Shown here piece after piece: positions 16,692 to 25,176 of a stretch of 64,000 nt of DNA (positions are counted from its first letter, which is position 1; each line of letters begins with the position of its first letter). The translations under genes and the position numbers were made by a program. Under the pieces are notes generated by a model, which did not search any database, was not told the origin of the DNA, and saw only the letters and a program-made list of their open reading frames with translations. The DNA comes from Neotabrizicola shimadae (lineage in GTDB: Bacteria > Pseudomonadota > Alphaproteobacteria > Rhodobacterales > Rhodobacteraceae). The stretch covers positions 1,922,001 to 1,986,000 of the forward strand of contig NZ_CP069370.1 of NCBI RefSeq assembly GCF_019623905.1, given 5' to 3'.

Positions 16692-19223
16692 ATGAAACTG
16701 GACGCAAGACGGAGAGGGCTCGGTCGGCTTTCGACTGCCATCGTGGCGGCCGGCCTGGTGCTTATCCTTGTTCAGCCGGCTCAAGCGCAGCAATCGGATG
16801 CCCCGCTTGGCTCGCCCGCAGCGACACGGGCAATCGACGGACTGCAACTGCCAGCACCGGGGATCCCCTTCGCTGGAAAGATCGAGCCGAATGCACTTCA
16901 ATCAACGCCGTTCTGGCAGCCGCGCATTGCCCCGCCGGAAGGCGCGCCGAACGTGCTGCTGATCCTGACCGACGATGTCGGCTTCGGCGCGCCATCGACC
17001 TTTGGCGGCGTGATTCCCACGCCCACTCTGGACCGCGTGGCCGAGATGGGCTTGCGCTTCACCAACATGCATTCGACTTCACTCTGCTCGCCCACGCGGG
17101 CGGCACTGCTGACGGGGCGCAACCATCACTCCGCCGGCTTCGGCGTGATCGCGGAACAGGCGACGGGCTATCCGGGCTATGATTCCGTCATCACCAAGGA
17201 CAAGGCCACCATCGGCCGCATCCTGAAGGACAACGGCTACAACACCAGCTGGTACGGCAAGAACCACAATACGCCGGGCTTCCAGATCAGCATGATGGGC
17301 CCCTTCGACCAGTGGCCGACCGGCATGGGCTTTGACTATTTCTACGGCTTCATGGGCGGCGACACCAGCCAGTGGACGCCGGGCAACCTGTTTCGCAACA
17401 CGACGCAGATCTATCCCTACGAGTCCGAGACGGGCTTCAACCTGATCACCGCGATGGCGGATGAAGCTATCAGCTATCTCGATCAGCTGAACACCCTGTC
17501 GCCGAGCCAGCCCTGGTTCGTCTATTACGCGCCCGGCGGCACCCATGCGCCACACCACCCGACGAAGGAATGGGTGGACAAGATCACCGAGATGCATCTG
17601 TTCGACGAAGGCTGGAACAAGCTGCGTGACCAGATCTTCGCCAACCAGAAGAAGCTGGGCGTCATCCCGGCCGATGCCACGCTGACGCCCTGGCCCTCGG
17701 ACCTGCTGAAGGACTGGGACAAGCTGACGGCGGACGAGAAGAAGATGTTCATCCGGCAGGCCAACGTCTATGCGGCCTATCTGGCCTATACCGACCATGA
17801 GATTGGCCGGGTCCTGGACACGGTCGAGGCCAACGGCGATCTGGACAACACGCTGATCATCTACATCTCGGGCGACAACGGCGCGTCGGCGGAAGGCACG
17901 CTGATCGGCACGCCGAACGAGGTGGCAAGCTTCAACGGCGTCAACGTGCCGGTGGAAGACCAGCTTAAGGATTTCTATGACATCTGGGGGACCGAATACA
18001 CCTACAACCACATGACGGTGGCCTGGTCCTGGGCCTTCGACACGCCGTTCAAGTGGACCAAGCAGATCGCGGGCTATTTCGGCGGCACAAAGCAGGGCAT
18101 GGCGGTGGCCTGGCCCGGCCACATCACCGACAAGGGCGGCGTCCGCACGCAGTTCGCCCATGTGATCGACGTGCTGCCGACGATCCTGGAGGTTGCCGGC
18201 GTCCAGCAGCCCGCCGTGGTGGACGGCATCCCGCAAAGTCCGATCGAGGGCACGAGCTTTGCCTATGCATTCGATGTGGCAAACAAGGACGAACCTTCGC
18301 ACCACCGCACACAGTACTTCGAGATGATGGGAGAGTACGCCATCTATCACGAGGACTGGATGGCGGTGACCAAGGTGCAGCGCCCGTCCTGGGACACGCA
18401 GGGCGCGACGAACCCCGACCCGGCCGGCAAGCAGACCTGGGAGCTCTATGACATCAGCAAGGACTGGACGCAGGATCGCGACCTAGCGGCCGAAAACCCC
18501 GAGAAGCTGAAGGAACTGCAGGACGTCTTCTGGACCGAGGCAAAGAAGTATCAGGTGCTGCCGCTCGACTCCTCGGTCGCCACGCGCCTTGTCGAGCCCC
18601 GGCCCAGCGTGACTGCTGGTCGGGATGAGTTCGACCTGACCACCCGCATGACCGGCATCTCGAACGGTGTGGCGCCGTCTATCCTGAACGCCTCCTACAC
18701 CTACACTGCCGAGGTGACGGTACCAGAAGGCGGCGGCGACGGCATGCTGGTCACCCAGGGCGGTCGCTTTGCCGGCTATGGCTTCTACATCGACAAGGGC
18801 AAGCCGACCTTCGACTGGAACCTTGTCGGATTGAAGCAGGTCACCTGGCAGTCGCCAGAAGTCCTGTCGGCCGGCAAGCACGAGATCGTCTTCGACTTCA
18901 AGTACGACGGCCTGGGCATCGGTACTTTGGCCTTCAACAGCGTCGAAGGCATCGGACGGCCCGGAACCGGCACGCTGAGCGTGGACGGCAAGGTCGTGGC
19001 GACCGAGAAGATGCCCCATACCATCCCGCTGATCCTGGCCTGGGACGAGAACATGGACATCGGCCAGGACACCGGCACCCCGGTGAATGACAAGGTCTAC
19101 AAGGTGCCCTTCGCCTTTACCGGCACGATCGACAGCCTGAAGCTGAAGATCGACCGGCCGGTGCTGAGCGACGCGGACAAGGCCAAGCTGGAAGAAGCGA
19201 TGAAGAAGGCCTCGGACAACTAA
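16692..19223 (+). CDS. Periplasmic arylsulfatase (formylglycine-dependent sulfatase)
   Basis: 843-aa sulfatase with a signal peptide (to about residue 32). The active-site motif is LCSPTRAALLTGRN with Cys132, to be converted to formylglycine; metal ligands include Asp94-Asp95 (LTDDVGFG) and later GDNG. An alkaline-phosphatase-like core runs to about residue 600; the C-terminal 240 residues form a beta-rich accessory region found in long arylsulfatases of this type. It releases sulfate from sulfate esters in the periplasm. The formylglycine-generating enzyme is not in the window. ATG 16692 follows GGAGAG; the divergent AraC gene may regulate it. A strong terminator follows. Confidence 0.9.
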   Translation: MKLDARRRGLGRLSTAIVAAGLVLILVQPAQAQQSDAPLGSPAATRAIDGLQLPAPGIPFAGKIEPNALQSTPFWQPRIAPPEGAPNVLLILTDDVGFGAPSTFGGVIPTPTLDRVAEMGLRFTNMHSTSLCSPTRAALLTGRNHHSAGFGVIAEQATGYPGYDSVITKDKATIGRILKDNGYNTSWYGKNHNTPGFQISMMGPFDQWPTGMGFDYFYGFMGGDTSQWTPGNLFRNTTQIYPYESETGFNLITAMADEAISYLDQLNTLSPSQPWFVYYAPGGTHAPHHPTKEWVDKITEMHLFDEGWNKLRDQIFANQKKLGVIPADATLTPWPSDLLKDWDKLTADEKKMFIRQANVYAAYLAYTDHEIGRVLDTVEANGDLDNTLIIYISGDNGASAEGTLIGTPNEVASFNGVNVPVEDQLKDFYDIWGTEYTYNHMTVAWSWAFDTPFKWTKQIAGYFGGTKQGMAVAWPGHITDKGGVRTQFAHVIDVLPTILEVAGVQQPAVVDGIPQSPIEGTSFAYAFDVANKDEPSHHRTQYFEMMGEYAIYHEDWMAVTKVQRPSWDTQGATNPDPAGKQTWELYDISKDWTQDRDLAAENPEKLKELQDVFWTEAKKYQVLPLDSSVATRLVEPRPSVTAGRDEFDLTTRMTGISNGVAPSILNASYTYTAEVTVPEGGGDGMLVTQGGRFAGYGFYIDKGKPTFDWNLVGLKQVTWQSPEVLSAGKHEIVFDFKYDGLGIGTLAFNSVEGIGRPGTGTLSVDGKVVATEKMPHTIPLILAWDENMDIGQDTGTPVNDKVYKVPFAFTGTIDSLKLKIDRPVLSDADKAKLEEAMKKASDN

Positions 19224-19240
19224 GACCGAACGCATGGCGA

Positions 19241-19268
19241 GGGCCGGGGAGTTTCTCCCCGGCCCTTT
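19241..19268 (+). terminator. Intrinsic terminator after arylsulfatase
   Basis: An 11-bp perfect stem GGGCCGGGGAG / CTCCCCGGCCC with TTT loop and a short T run. It lies between two converging transcripts (sulfatase and the tRNA) and could serve both. Confidence 0.75.
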
Positions 19269-19279
19269 GCCTTGGCCTG

Positions 19280-19597
19280 TGGTGCGGACGACGGGAATCG
19301 AACCCGTACTCCCTTTCGGGATGCAGATTTTCCTGCCACTTCGGCTTTCGCCGCCGCGCCCTTGCGGGGCGTTCGTGGTCTGGACTGTCCCTTCGCCATG
19401 GCCCTTCGGCTTTAGGCGCCGCCCGTCCAGTCTCTACACCTTCCCCGGCGCCGTTCGGCAACCGGGGCTTGGCTCGGGATTGGCATGGGGGGTATCCCCC
19501 CGAAGCGTTCCCCGACTTTGAGCGGTTCTGCACCGGGGATTTCTCCCCGGGCACTCCAATTGAAGTCTGCTGCGTCTACCAGTTCCGCCACGTCCGC
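19280..19597 (-). tRNA. tRNA-Leu(UAA), interrupted by a group I intron, CCA encoded
   Basis: 5' exon 19597-19563 (35 nt) holds the acceptor strand GCGGACG, the D arm with GGTAGAC, the anticodon 5' stem GCAGA and loop bases C-U-U34. 3' exon 19331-19280 (52 nt) starts AAAA, then UCUGC completing the anticodon stem, a long class II variable arm (ATCCCGAAAGGGAGT), a T arm ACGGG-TTCGATT-CCCGT, CGTCCGC, discriminator A and CCA. The joined molecule is 87 nt with a 7-base loop CUUAAAA and anticodon UAA. Without splicing the anticodon loop cannot form, so splicing is needed for function. Confidence 0.93.
19332..19562 (-). ncRNA. Group I self-splicing intron in tRNA-Leu(UAA)
   Basis: 231-nt intron inserted after U34. 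P1 pairs exon ACUU with intron GAGU, giving the hallmark U.G pair at the 5' splice site; the last intron base is G, as required. P2 is CCGGGGA-GAAA-TCCCCGG. The conserved core GTGTAGAGACTGGACGG (P7/R region) and GACAGTCCAGACC (S region) are as in the small tRNA introns of Azoarcus tRNA-Ile and cyanobacterial tRNA-Leu (subgroup IC3). No homing endonuclease frame is present. The insertion point is the same as in cyanobacterial and plastid tRNA-Leu(UAA). Confidence 0.92.
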
Positions 19598-19734
19598 ATG
19601 GCCCGTCTCCGGGCCGGCGTCGCCAGCATAGCGGCATGGGCGGCGAGCGGAAGGGGGCGGCGCGGCACCATCGCCGGTTGCGGCGCGGCCCCCGCTGGGG
19701 CAAGGTCGGGCAGAGATCCGAACGAGGTGTTCCC

Positions 19735-20937
19735 ATGTCCCGCATCGCCCTTGCCGGCCTGCTGTTGTCTGCTGCCCTTCCCGCGCTGGCCCGCGACGTC
19801 TCGGGCGAAGTCGGCTATCTGCAGCGCATCGCGCTGGACCCGGGCGCGACGGTCGTTGTCGAATTGACCGGCCCGGGCGGGATGGTCGGCGAATACCGCG
19901 CGGCGACGGACGGCAAGCAGGTGCCCCTCCCCTTCTCGATCTCGACCGACGACGCTGGTCCCCTGTTCCTGCGGGCGGCGATCCTGGTGGGCGGCTCGCC
20001 CGAATGGGTTTCGGACATGGTGCCGGTGGATGCCGGCGACGCAGATGTGAACCTGGGTCTGATCCAGTTGAACGCCTTCATTCCGATGGGATTCTCCAGC
20101 CAGATGCGCTGCGGCGACACCGTGGTGGACGTGGGCTTTGTTGGCGACGAAGCGCGGCTGCGCGTGGGCGGCGTGGTCTATGAACTGCCGCAGGCCATCT
20201 CGGGCTCGGGCGCGCGTTACAGTGACGGCAAGACGCCCGAGACGATGATCTGGACGAAGGGCGACACAGCAATGGTGACGATCGAGGGCAAGGAACTGCC
20301 CGACTGCGTGGCCACAGCGGCGCCGGCGGCCCTGCCCTTCATTGCCCGCGGCAACGAGCCCGGCTGGGTGCTGAACGTCTCGGCCGAGGGGATGGTCCTG
20401 TCCACGCAGGATGGCACCGAGGTCCGCACCGCCCTGCCGCCCGCGAACCAGACCGAGGATGGCAGCGTCTTTGCCACCGAGCAAATGACCGTGACGGTCA
20501 GCCCGAAGCTATGCCGCGATACGATGGCCGGAATGGTCTATCCACTGACCGTTTCGGTCACAGCCGGCGAAAGCGAGCTGGCCGGATGCGGTGGTGATCC
20601 GGCCGAACTCCTGAAGGGCAATTGGGTGGTGCGGGCGATCGACGGCGGCCCGCTGCCCCCGGATGCAGAGGTCACGATGAGCTTTGCCGCAGGCAGCCTG
20701 TCGGGCAAGTCGGCCTGCAACCGGTATAACGCCGGCGTCACCCTCACGGGCGAAAGCTTGACCATTCAGCCCGGCGCGATGACAATGATGGCCTGCCCCG
20801 ACCCGCTGATGGCAGTGGAACGCGGCTTCATGGATGCGCTGAAAGCCGTGACCAGCTTCGACTTCGACCAGGACTCGGGTGCGCTGGTGCTGATGGCGCA
20901 GGACCGAGCTGTGGTGACGGCGGTGCCCGCACCCTGA
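19735..20937 (+). CDS. Multi-domain envelope protein: YscW/YbaY-like, MliC-like, ARGNEPGW and META/HslJ domains
   Basis: 400-aa protein with signal peptide (ends PALARD). Four parts are seen in order: a YscW/YbaY-type lipoprotein-like domain (about 22-115); a lysozyme-inhibitor MliC-like domain with MRCGD and a second Cys (about 120-190); an ARGNEPGW domain of the COG3650 type (about 200-300); and a META/HslJ domain with LSGKSACNRYNAG and MTMMACPDP (about 305-398). MliC inhibits host or competitor lysozyme and META proteins are linked to heat and novobiocin stress, so a periplasmic protective role is inferred. ATG 19735 has GAGG upstream. Confidence 0.75.
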   Translation: MSRIALAGLLLSAALPALARDVSGEVGYLQRIALDPGATVVVELTGPGGMVGEYRAATDGKQVPLPFSISTDDAGPLFLRAAILVGGSPEWVSDMVPVDAGDADVNLGLIQLNAFIPMGFSSQMRCGDTVVDVGFVGDEARLRVGGVVYELPQAISGSGARYSDGKTPETMIWTKGDTAMVTIEGKELPDCVATAAPAALPFIARGNEPGWVLNVSAEGMVLSTQDGTEVRTALPPANQTEDGSVFATEQMTVTVSPKLCRDTMAGMVYPLTVSVTAGESELAGCGGDPAELLKGNWVVRAIDGGPLPPDAEVTMSFAAGSLSGKSACNRYNAGVTLTGESLTIQPGAMTMMACPDPLMAVERGFMDALKAVTSFDFDQDSGALVLMAQDRAVVTAVPAP

Positions 20938-21018
20938 CCCATTGCCGCGCTGCGGCGATTGACGGCGGCCGCGGCCCGGTCTCTTATGGCGCCGGGAGTT
21001 TGCATGGGGGTTTCCCTG

Positions 21019-21723
21019 ATGAAGAAGGTTTACGGCAGCGCCGCCGAGGCGCTGGATGGTCTGCTGTTCGACGGCATGTTCATTGCCGCGGGCGGTTTTG
21101 GCCTGTGCGGGATTCCGGAGCTGCTGATTGCGGCCATCAAGGACGCCGGCACGAAGGATCTGACAATCGCGTCCAACAACGCGGGTGTGGACGACTTCGG
21201 TCTGGGCGTTCTGCTGGCGACGCGGCAGGTGAAGAAGATGATCTCGTCCTATGTGGGCGAGAATGCCGAATTCATGCGTCAGTACCTGTCGGGCGAACTG
21301 GAGCTGGAGTTCAACCCGCAAGGTACGCTGGCCGAGCGGATGCGGGCCGGCGGCGCCGGCATTCCCGGCTTCTACACCGCCACAGGCGTGGGCACGGTGA
21401 TTGCCGAGGGCAAGGAGCACCACGTTTTCGACGGCCGGACCTATATCCTGGAACGCGGCATCGTGGCCGACCTGTCCATCGTCAAGGCCTGGAAGGCCGA
21501 CCCGTCGGGCAACCTGGTGTTCCGCAAGACCGCGCGCAACTTCAATGTGCCGGCGGCGACCTGCGGCAAGGTCTGCGTGGTCGAGGTCGAGGAAATCGTG
21601 CCGCTTGGCAGCCTGGACCCCGACACGATCCACCTGCCGGGCATCTATGTGCACCGCATCATCCAGGGCCCTCACGAGAAGCGCATCGAACAGCGCACCG
21701 TCCGCAAGAAGGAGGCCGTGTGA
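21019..21723 (+). CDS. scoA: Succinyl-CoA:3-oxoacid CoA-transferase subunit A
   Basis: 234-aa alpha subunit of the class I CoA-transferase that activates acetoacetate with succinyl-CoA. It has the family sequence from MKKVYGSAAEAL through GGFGLCGIPE, VDDFGLG, GTLAERMRAGGAGIPGFYTATGVGT and LPGIYV. Start chosen at 21019 from family length; an ATG at 21004 is also possible. The stop shares one base with the start of subunit B (TGATG), so the subunits are coupled and made in equal amounts. Used for ketone body or polyhydroxybutyrate-derived acetoacetate metabolism. Confidence 0.92.
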   Translation: MKKVYGSAAEALDGLLFDGMFIAAGGFGLCGIPELLIAAIKDAGTKDLTIASNNAGVDDFGLGVLLATRQVKKMISSYVGENAEFMRQYLSGELELEFNPQGTLAERMRAGGAGIPGFYTATGVGTVIAEGKEHHVFDGRTYILERGIVADLSIVKAWKADPSGNLVFRKTARNFNVPAATCGKVCVVEVEEIVPLGSLDPDTIHLPGIYVHRIIQGPHEKRIEQRTVRKKEAV

Positions 21724-22352
21724 TGCCTTGGGATCGGAACCAGATGGCGGCGCGGGCCGCGCAGGAGCTGCGGGACGGCTGGTATGTGAACCTTGGCATC
21801 GGCATCCCGACGCTGGTGGCGAACTACATCCCCGAAGGCGTCTCGGTCACGCTGCAGTCGGAAAACGGGATGCTGGGCATGGGCCCCTTCCCCTTTGAGG
21901 GCGAAGAAGACCCGGACCTGATCAACGCGGGCAAGCAAACCATCACGGAACTGCCGCAAACCGCCTATTTCGACTCGGCACAAAGCTTCGCGATGATCCG
22001 CGGCGGCAAGATCGCCATGGCGATCCTGGGCGGCATGGAGGTTTCGGAAGAGGGCGACCTGGCGAACTGGATGATCCCCGGCAAGCTCGTGAAGGGCATG
22101 GGCGGGGCGATGGACCTGGTGGCGGGCGTCGGCCGTGTGGTGGTGGTGATGGACCACACCTCGAAGCATGGCGAATCGAAGGTGCTGCACAAGTGCACCC
22201 TTCCCTTGACCGGCAAGGGCGTGGTCAACCGCATCATCACCAACCTCGGCGTGCTGGACGTGGTGCCGGGCGGTTTGAAGATCGTGGAATGCGCCGATGG
22301 CGTGACCGAGGCAGAGCTGCGCGCGGCAACGGAGGCGACAATCGTTGGCTGA
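21723..22352 (+). CDS. scoB: Succinyl-CoA:3-oxoacid CoA-transferase subunit B
   Basis: 209-aa beta subunit containing the catalytic glutamate, Glu47 in QSENGMLG, which forms the glutamyl-CoA intermediate. GIGIPTLVANYIP near the N terminus and KGVVNRIITNLGV further on are typical. It overlaps scoA upstream by one base and the GNAT gene downstream by eight bases. Confidence 0.93.
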   Translation: MPWDRNQMAARAAQELRDGWYVNLGIGIPTLVANYIPEGVSVTLQSENGMLGMGPFPFEGEEDPDLINAGKQTITELPQTAYFDSAQSFAMIRGGKIAMAILGGMEVSEEGDLANWMIPGKLVKGMGGAMDLVAGVGRVVVVMDHTSKHGESKVLHKCTLPLTGKGVVNRIITNLGVLDVVPGGLKIVECADGVTEAELRAATEATIVG

Positions 22353-22635
22353 TTTCGTGATCGAGAAGGAAATCAGCGGCTCGAAGGGCCGCTATGTCAT
22401 CCGCACGGATGGCGAAGAGGCCGAGCTGACCTTCTCGATCACCACCCCGACATTGATCATTGCAGACCATACCGGGGTGCCGGACAGCTTTCGCGGCACG
22501 GGGGCGGGTCTCGCCCTCGTGACGCACCTAGTTCAGGATGCGCGGGAAAACGGTTTCAAGGTGATGCCGCTTTGCCCCTTCGTGAACGCGATGCGCAAAC
22601 GTCACCCGGAATGGGCGGATGTCTTCTCGGTCTAG
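22345..22635 (+). CDS. Small GNAT-fold acetyltransferase, YidJ-like
   Basis: 96-aa protein of the minimal GNAT family (YidJ/NATD1 type), with ADHTGVPDSFRGTGAGLALV as the acetyl-CoA loop and LCPFVNAMRKRHPEW at the end. The TTG start at 22345 is supported by GGAGG nine bases before it and lies within the end of scoB; a GTG four codons later is the alternative. Substrate unknown. Third gene of the sco operon; its 3' end overlaps the convergent transglycosylase by 4 bases. Confidence 0.82.
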   Translation: MADFVIEKEISGSKGRYVIRTDGEEAELTFSITTPTLIIADHTGVPDSFRGTGAGLALVTHLVQDARENGFKVMPLCPFVNAMRKRHPEWADVFSV

Positions 22636-23510
22636 TTGCTGGCCGAGATGATCTTGAAGACGCAAGGGTCAGTCACGACCTCGGGCGGCGTGATGCACAG
22701 GCCAGAGGCGATCTGCCAGGCCGCCAGGACTTTCGGCACATAGTCGCGTGTCTCGGCATAGGGCGGAACGCCCTGGTTGGCCTGAACCGCGCCCTCGCCC
22801 GAGTTGTAGGCCGCCAGAACCATCAGCGGATCACGGTCGAAGGTCTTCATCAGCCAGTCCAGATAGGCGACCCCGCCCTTGATGTTCTGGACCGGGTCCT
22901 TCGAGTCAGACACGCCGAAGCGCGAGGCAGTGGCGGGGATCAACTGCATCAGCCCCGTGGCCCCGGCGCTGGATACGGCATCCGCCCGCCCCCCGCTTTC
23001 GACAGCCATGACTGCCAGCACCAGTGCCGGAGAGACCTCGGTGCCGATAGTGGCCTTCAGGATTTCGGTTCCCCAGTTGTCGGCCATTTGCTGCATCGTC
23101 TGCATCCGGGGTGAATGCACCGCAGCGCCGCCAGGTCCCTGCGACAGGGTCGCCAGCGCCAGCGGGAACCGGCCCGAGACGGCGCCAAGGGCCGTGGGGA
23201 CGGTCTCCCAGAACCAGGCATAGTCGGACGAGACCGCCGGAGGACTGTCGGCAGGGCCCACACTGGGCGCAGCGGTATCTTCGGGCTTCGCCTCCGGCTC
23301 CGGTTCCTCCGGCTTCTTCTCGGGCAGCGCCATCAGCCGGGCCTGCTCTTCCGGGTCGATCTGGACGGTGATCCGCTTCGCCGTCGTGGCATCGGGCGGC
23401 TTGAGGCGCTTGAAGGTAAAGCTGTTCGCAGGAGACAAGGCCTCGCCCGAAACATGCCCGGGGAGGACCATCAGAAACGCCAGGGCTGTCATGCCTGCCA
23501 GGCGCCGCAT
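22632..23510 (-). CDS. Lytic transglycosylase (SLT domain)
   Basis: 292-aa exported murein hydrolase. A signal peptide ends near GHVSGEA; an acidic Pro/Glu linker (about 55-90) follows; the C-terminal catalytic domain contains AVESGGR with catalytic Glu171, GLMQLIP and AAYNSGEGAV, the marks of family 1 (Slt/MltC-type) transglycosylases. It cleaves the glycan strand to leave 1,6-anhydroMurNAc. It is divergent from the Tad pilus locus 370 bases away and could open the wall for pilus assembly, although that is only inference from position. Confidence 0.88.
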   Translation of the reverse strand: MRRLAGMTALAFLMVLPGHVSGEALSPANSFTFKRLKPPDATTAKRITVQIDPEEQARLMALPEKKPEEPEPEAKPEDTAAPSVGPADSPPAVSSDYAWFWETVPTALGAVSGRFPLALATLSQGPGGAAVHSPRMQTMQQMADNWGTEILKATIGTEVSPALVLAVMAVESGGRADAVSSAGATGLMQLIPATASRFGVSDSKDPVQNIKGGVAYLDWLMKTFDRDPLMVLAAYNSGEGAVQANQGVPPYAETRDYVPKVLAAWQIASGLCITPPEVVTDPCVFKIISASN

Positions 23511-23877
23511 CGCTGTACTGCTCGTTGTCTTTTTCGTTCTTCTTCATGTCAGTATGGCCGAAGAACCGCTTTCCTGGCGAGACAAAGCTGCGGCGTTCTC
23601 CCAATTCCTGCCGAAAACGACCCAAATGCCACGCCAAACTGGCCTCTGCCGCGGCGCGCTGCGGAGTTCCGCCAACTTTCTTTTTCTTGATTTCAGATGG
23701 TTGGACGATTTCGGCACTTAAACCTCAGGTTGACCGAAAATGCCCGAGTGGCTCCCAAGTCTCGCCACGATTGCATTGCCATATGAGCCCATACCGAACG
23801 GCAGCGGCAAGATGACAGCCAGCGCGGATGGCCGGACCGGTTGAAACGGACCAACTCCTGTAGGAAGGGACAACACC
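23511..23877. other. Intergenic region before the pilin array
   Basis: 367 bases without a believable gene. It contains the transglycosylase promoter on one side and the first flp promoter on the other, including the TGAGCCCA element at 23781-23801. GAAGGGA precedes the first flp ATG. Confidence 0.6.
23781..23801 (+). promoter_or_regulatory. Conserved element TGAGCCCA-N4-CGAACGG upstream of flp copy 1
   Basis: TATGAGCCCATACCGAACGG about 80 bases before the ATG matches TCTGAGCCCAGATCGAACGG found about 85-105 bases before flp copies 2-4, although the flanking sequence differs. Conservation across otherwise unlike upstream DNA suggests a regulator or promoter site. Confidence 0.45.
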
Positions 23878-24084
23878 ATGAAACTGCTGAACATCTTCAA
23901 GTCGTTCAAGTCCGAAGAGTCGGGCGCCGTGACCGTGGACTGGGTCGTGCTGACCGCCGCCATCGTCGGCCTCGGCATGGTCGTGATGGTCGCTGTCGGC
24001 GGCGGCATCCAGGGCCTGGGCAACTCCATCGTGGACGACCTGGGCGAGCGCGCTTCGGGCTACGAGAACCAGACCTCGAACTGA
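23878..24084 (+). CDS. flp: Flp-type pilin, copy 1
   Basis: 68-aa type IVb (Flp/Tad) prepilin. A short basic leader MKLLNIFKSFKSEESG is followed by the hydrophobic helix AVTVDWVVLTAAIVGLGMVVMVAVGGG and a small tail ending in NQTSN. Flp pilins are cut after a Gly by the TadV peptidase and polymerise into adhesive fibres. The usual Glu5-Tyr6 of mature Flp is Asp-Trp here (AVTVDW). Ribosome site AAGGGA. First of four identical copies heading the Tad cluster. Confidence 0.92.
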   Translation: MKLLNIFKSFKSEESGAVTVDWVVLTAAIVGLGMVVMVAVGGGIQGLGNSIVDDLGERASGYENQTSN

Positions 24085-24107
24085 TCCGCATATCGCAGGT
24101 CAAAGGC

Positions 24108-24136
24108 AAGGCCGCGTCCCGAAAGGGCGCGGCCTT
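24108..24136 (+). terminator. Hairpin after flp copy 1
   Basis: AAGGCCGCG / CGCGGCCTT stem capped by CCC-GAAA-GGG; weak T content after it. Probably a partial terminator or 3' stabiliser that lets pilin mRNA exceed downstream mRNA. Confidence 0.7.
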
Positions 24137-24240
24137 CGCCGTTTCCGGCCGCTGATCCGCACCGTCCGGCGCCCCACCCTTTCCGCGCAAAGACCCTCAA
24201 CTTTCCCCGGACGCGCCGCAATCGAGCCACTTTCGGACGG

Positions 24241-24262
24241 CTATCTGAGCCCAGATCGAACG
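24241..24262 (+). promoter_or_regulatory. Conserved element upstream of flp copy 2
   Basis: TCTGAGCCCAGATCGAACGG, identical in the repeat units ahead of copies 2, 3 and 4 and similar to the element ahead of copy 1. Confidence 0.45.
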
Positions 24263-24345
24263 GGACGACCGGAACAGAGGCCGGATCGAAGACCCCCCGG
24301 AGACGATCATCGAACCGAGCAACACTGATCCTGAGGGACAACACC

Positions 24346-24552
24346 ATGAAACTGCTGAACATCTTCAAGTCGTTCAAGTCCGAAGAGTCGGGCGCCGTGA
24401 CCGTGGACTGGGTCGTGCTGACCGCCGCCATCGTCGGCCTCGGCATGGTCGTGATGGTCGCTGTCGGCGGCGGCATCCAGGGCCTGGGCAACTCCATCGT
24501 GGACGACCTGGGCGAGCGCGCTTCGGGCTACGAGAACCAGACCTCGAACTGA
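24346..24552 (+). CDS. flp: Flp-type pilin, copy 2
   Basis: Identical 68-aa product to copy 1, with its own ribosome site GAGGGA, upstream element and hairpin. Each copy therefore looks like an independent expression unit rather than part of one long message. Confidence 0.92.
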   Translation: MKLLNIFKSFKSEESGAVTVDWVVLTAAIVGLGMVVMVAVGGGIQGLGNSIVDDLGERASGYENQTSN

Positions 24553-24575
24553 TCCGCATATCGCAGGTCAAAGGC

Positions 24576-24604
24576 AAGGCCGCGTCCCGAAAGGGCGCGG
24601 CCTT
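24576..24604 (+). terminator. Hairpin after flp copy 2
   Basis: Same GC stem with GAAA-capped loop as after copy 1. Confidence 0.7.
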
Positions 24605-24708
24605 CGCCGTTTCCGGCCGCTGATCCGCACCGTCCGGCGCCCCACCCTTTCCGCGCAAAGACCCTCAACTTTCCCCGGACGCGCCGCAATCGAGCCACTT
24701 TCGGACGG

Positions 24709-24730
24709 CTATCTGAGCCCAGATCGAACG
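24709..24730 (+). promoter_or_regulatory. Conserved element upstream of flp copy 3
   Basis: Third occurrence of TCTGAGCCCAGATCGAACGG at the same distance from the start codon. Confidence 0.45.
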
Positions 24731-24813
24731 GGACGACCGGAACAGAGGCCGGATCGAAGACCCCCCGGAGACGATCATCGAACCGAGCAACACTGATCCT
24801 GAGGGACAACACC

Positions 24814-25020
24814 ATGAAACTGCTGAACATCTTCAAGTCGTTCAAGTCCGAAGAGTCGGGCGCCGTGACCGTGGACTGGGTCGTGCTGACCGCCGCCATC
24901 GTCGGCCTCGGCATGGTCGTGATGGTCGCTGTCGGCGGCGGCATCCAGGGCCTGGGCAACTCCATCGTGGACGACCTGGGCGAGCGCGCTTCGGGCTACG
25001 AGAACCAGACCTCGAACTGA
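24814..25020 (+). CDS. flp: Flp-type pilin, copy 3
   Basis: Identical 68-aa product to copies 1 and 2, in the third repeat unit. The complete nucleotide identity with copies 1 and 2, including silent positions, shows that selection on protein alone does not explain the conservation. Confidence 0.92.
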   Translation: MKLLNIFKSFKSEESGAVTVDWVVLTAAIVGLGMVVMVAVGGGIQGLGNSIVDDLGERASGYENQTSN

Positions 25021-25043
25021 TCCGCATATCGCAGGTCAAAGGC

Positions 25044-25072
25044 AAGGCCGCGTCCCGAAAGGGCGCGGCCTT
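25044..25072 (+). terminator. Hairpin after flp copy 3
   Basis: Same GC stem with GAAA-capped loop as after copy 1. Confidence 0.7.
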
Positions 25073-25176
25073 CGCCGTTTCCGGCCGCTGATCCGCACCG
25101 TCCGGCGCCCCACCCTTTCCGCGCAAAGACCCTCAACTTTCCCCGGACGCGCCGCAATCGAGCCACTTTCGGACGG

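Noticed and set aside
23711..23730. TTAA-type CtrA site before the pilin array
   Set aside because: TTAAACCTCAGGTTGA has the wrong spacing and an imperfect second half for TTAA-N7-TTAA.
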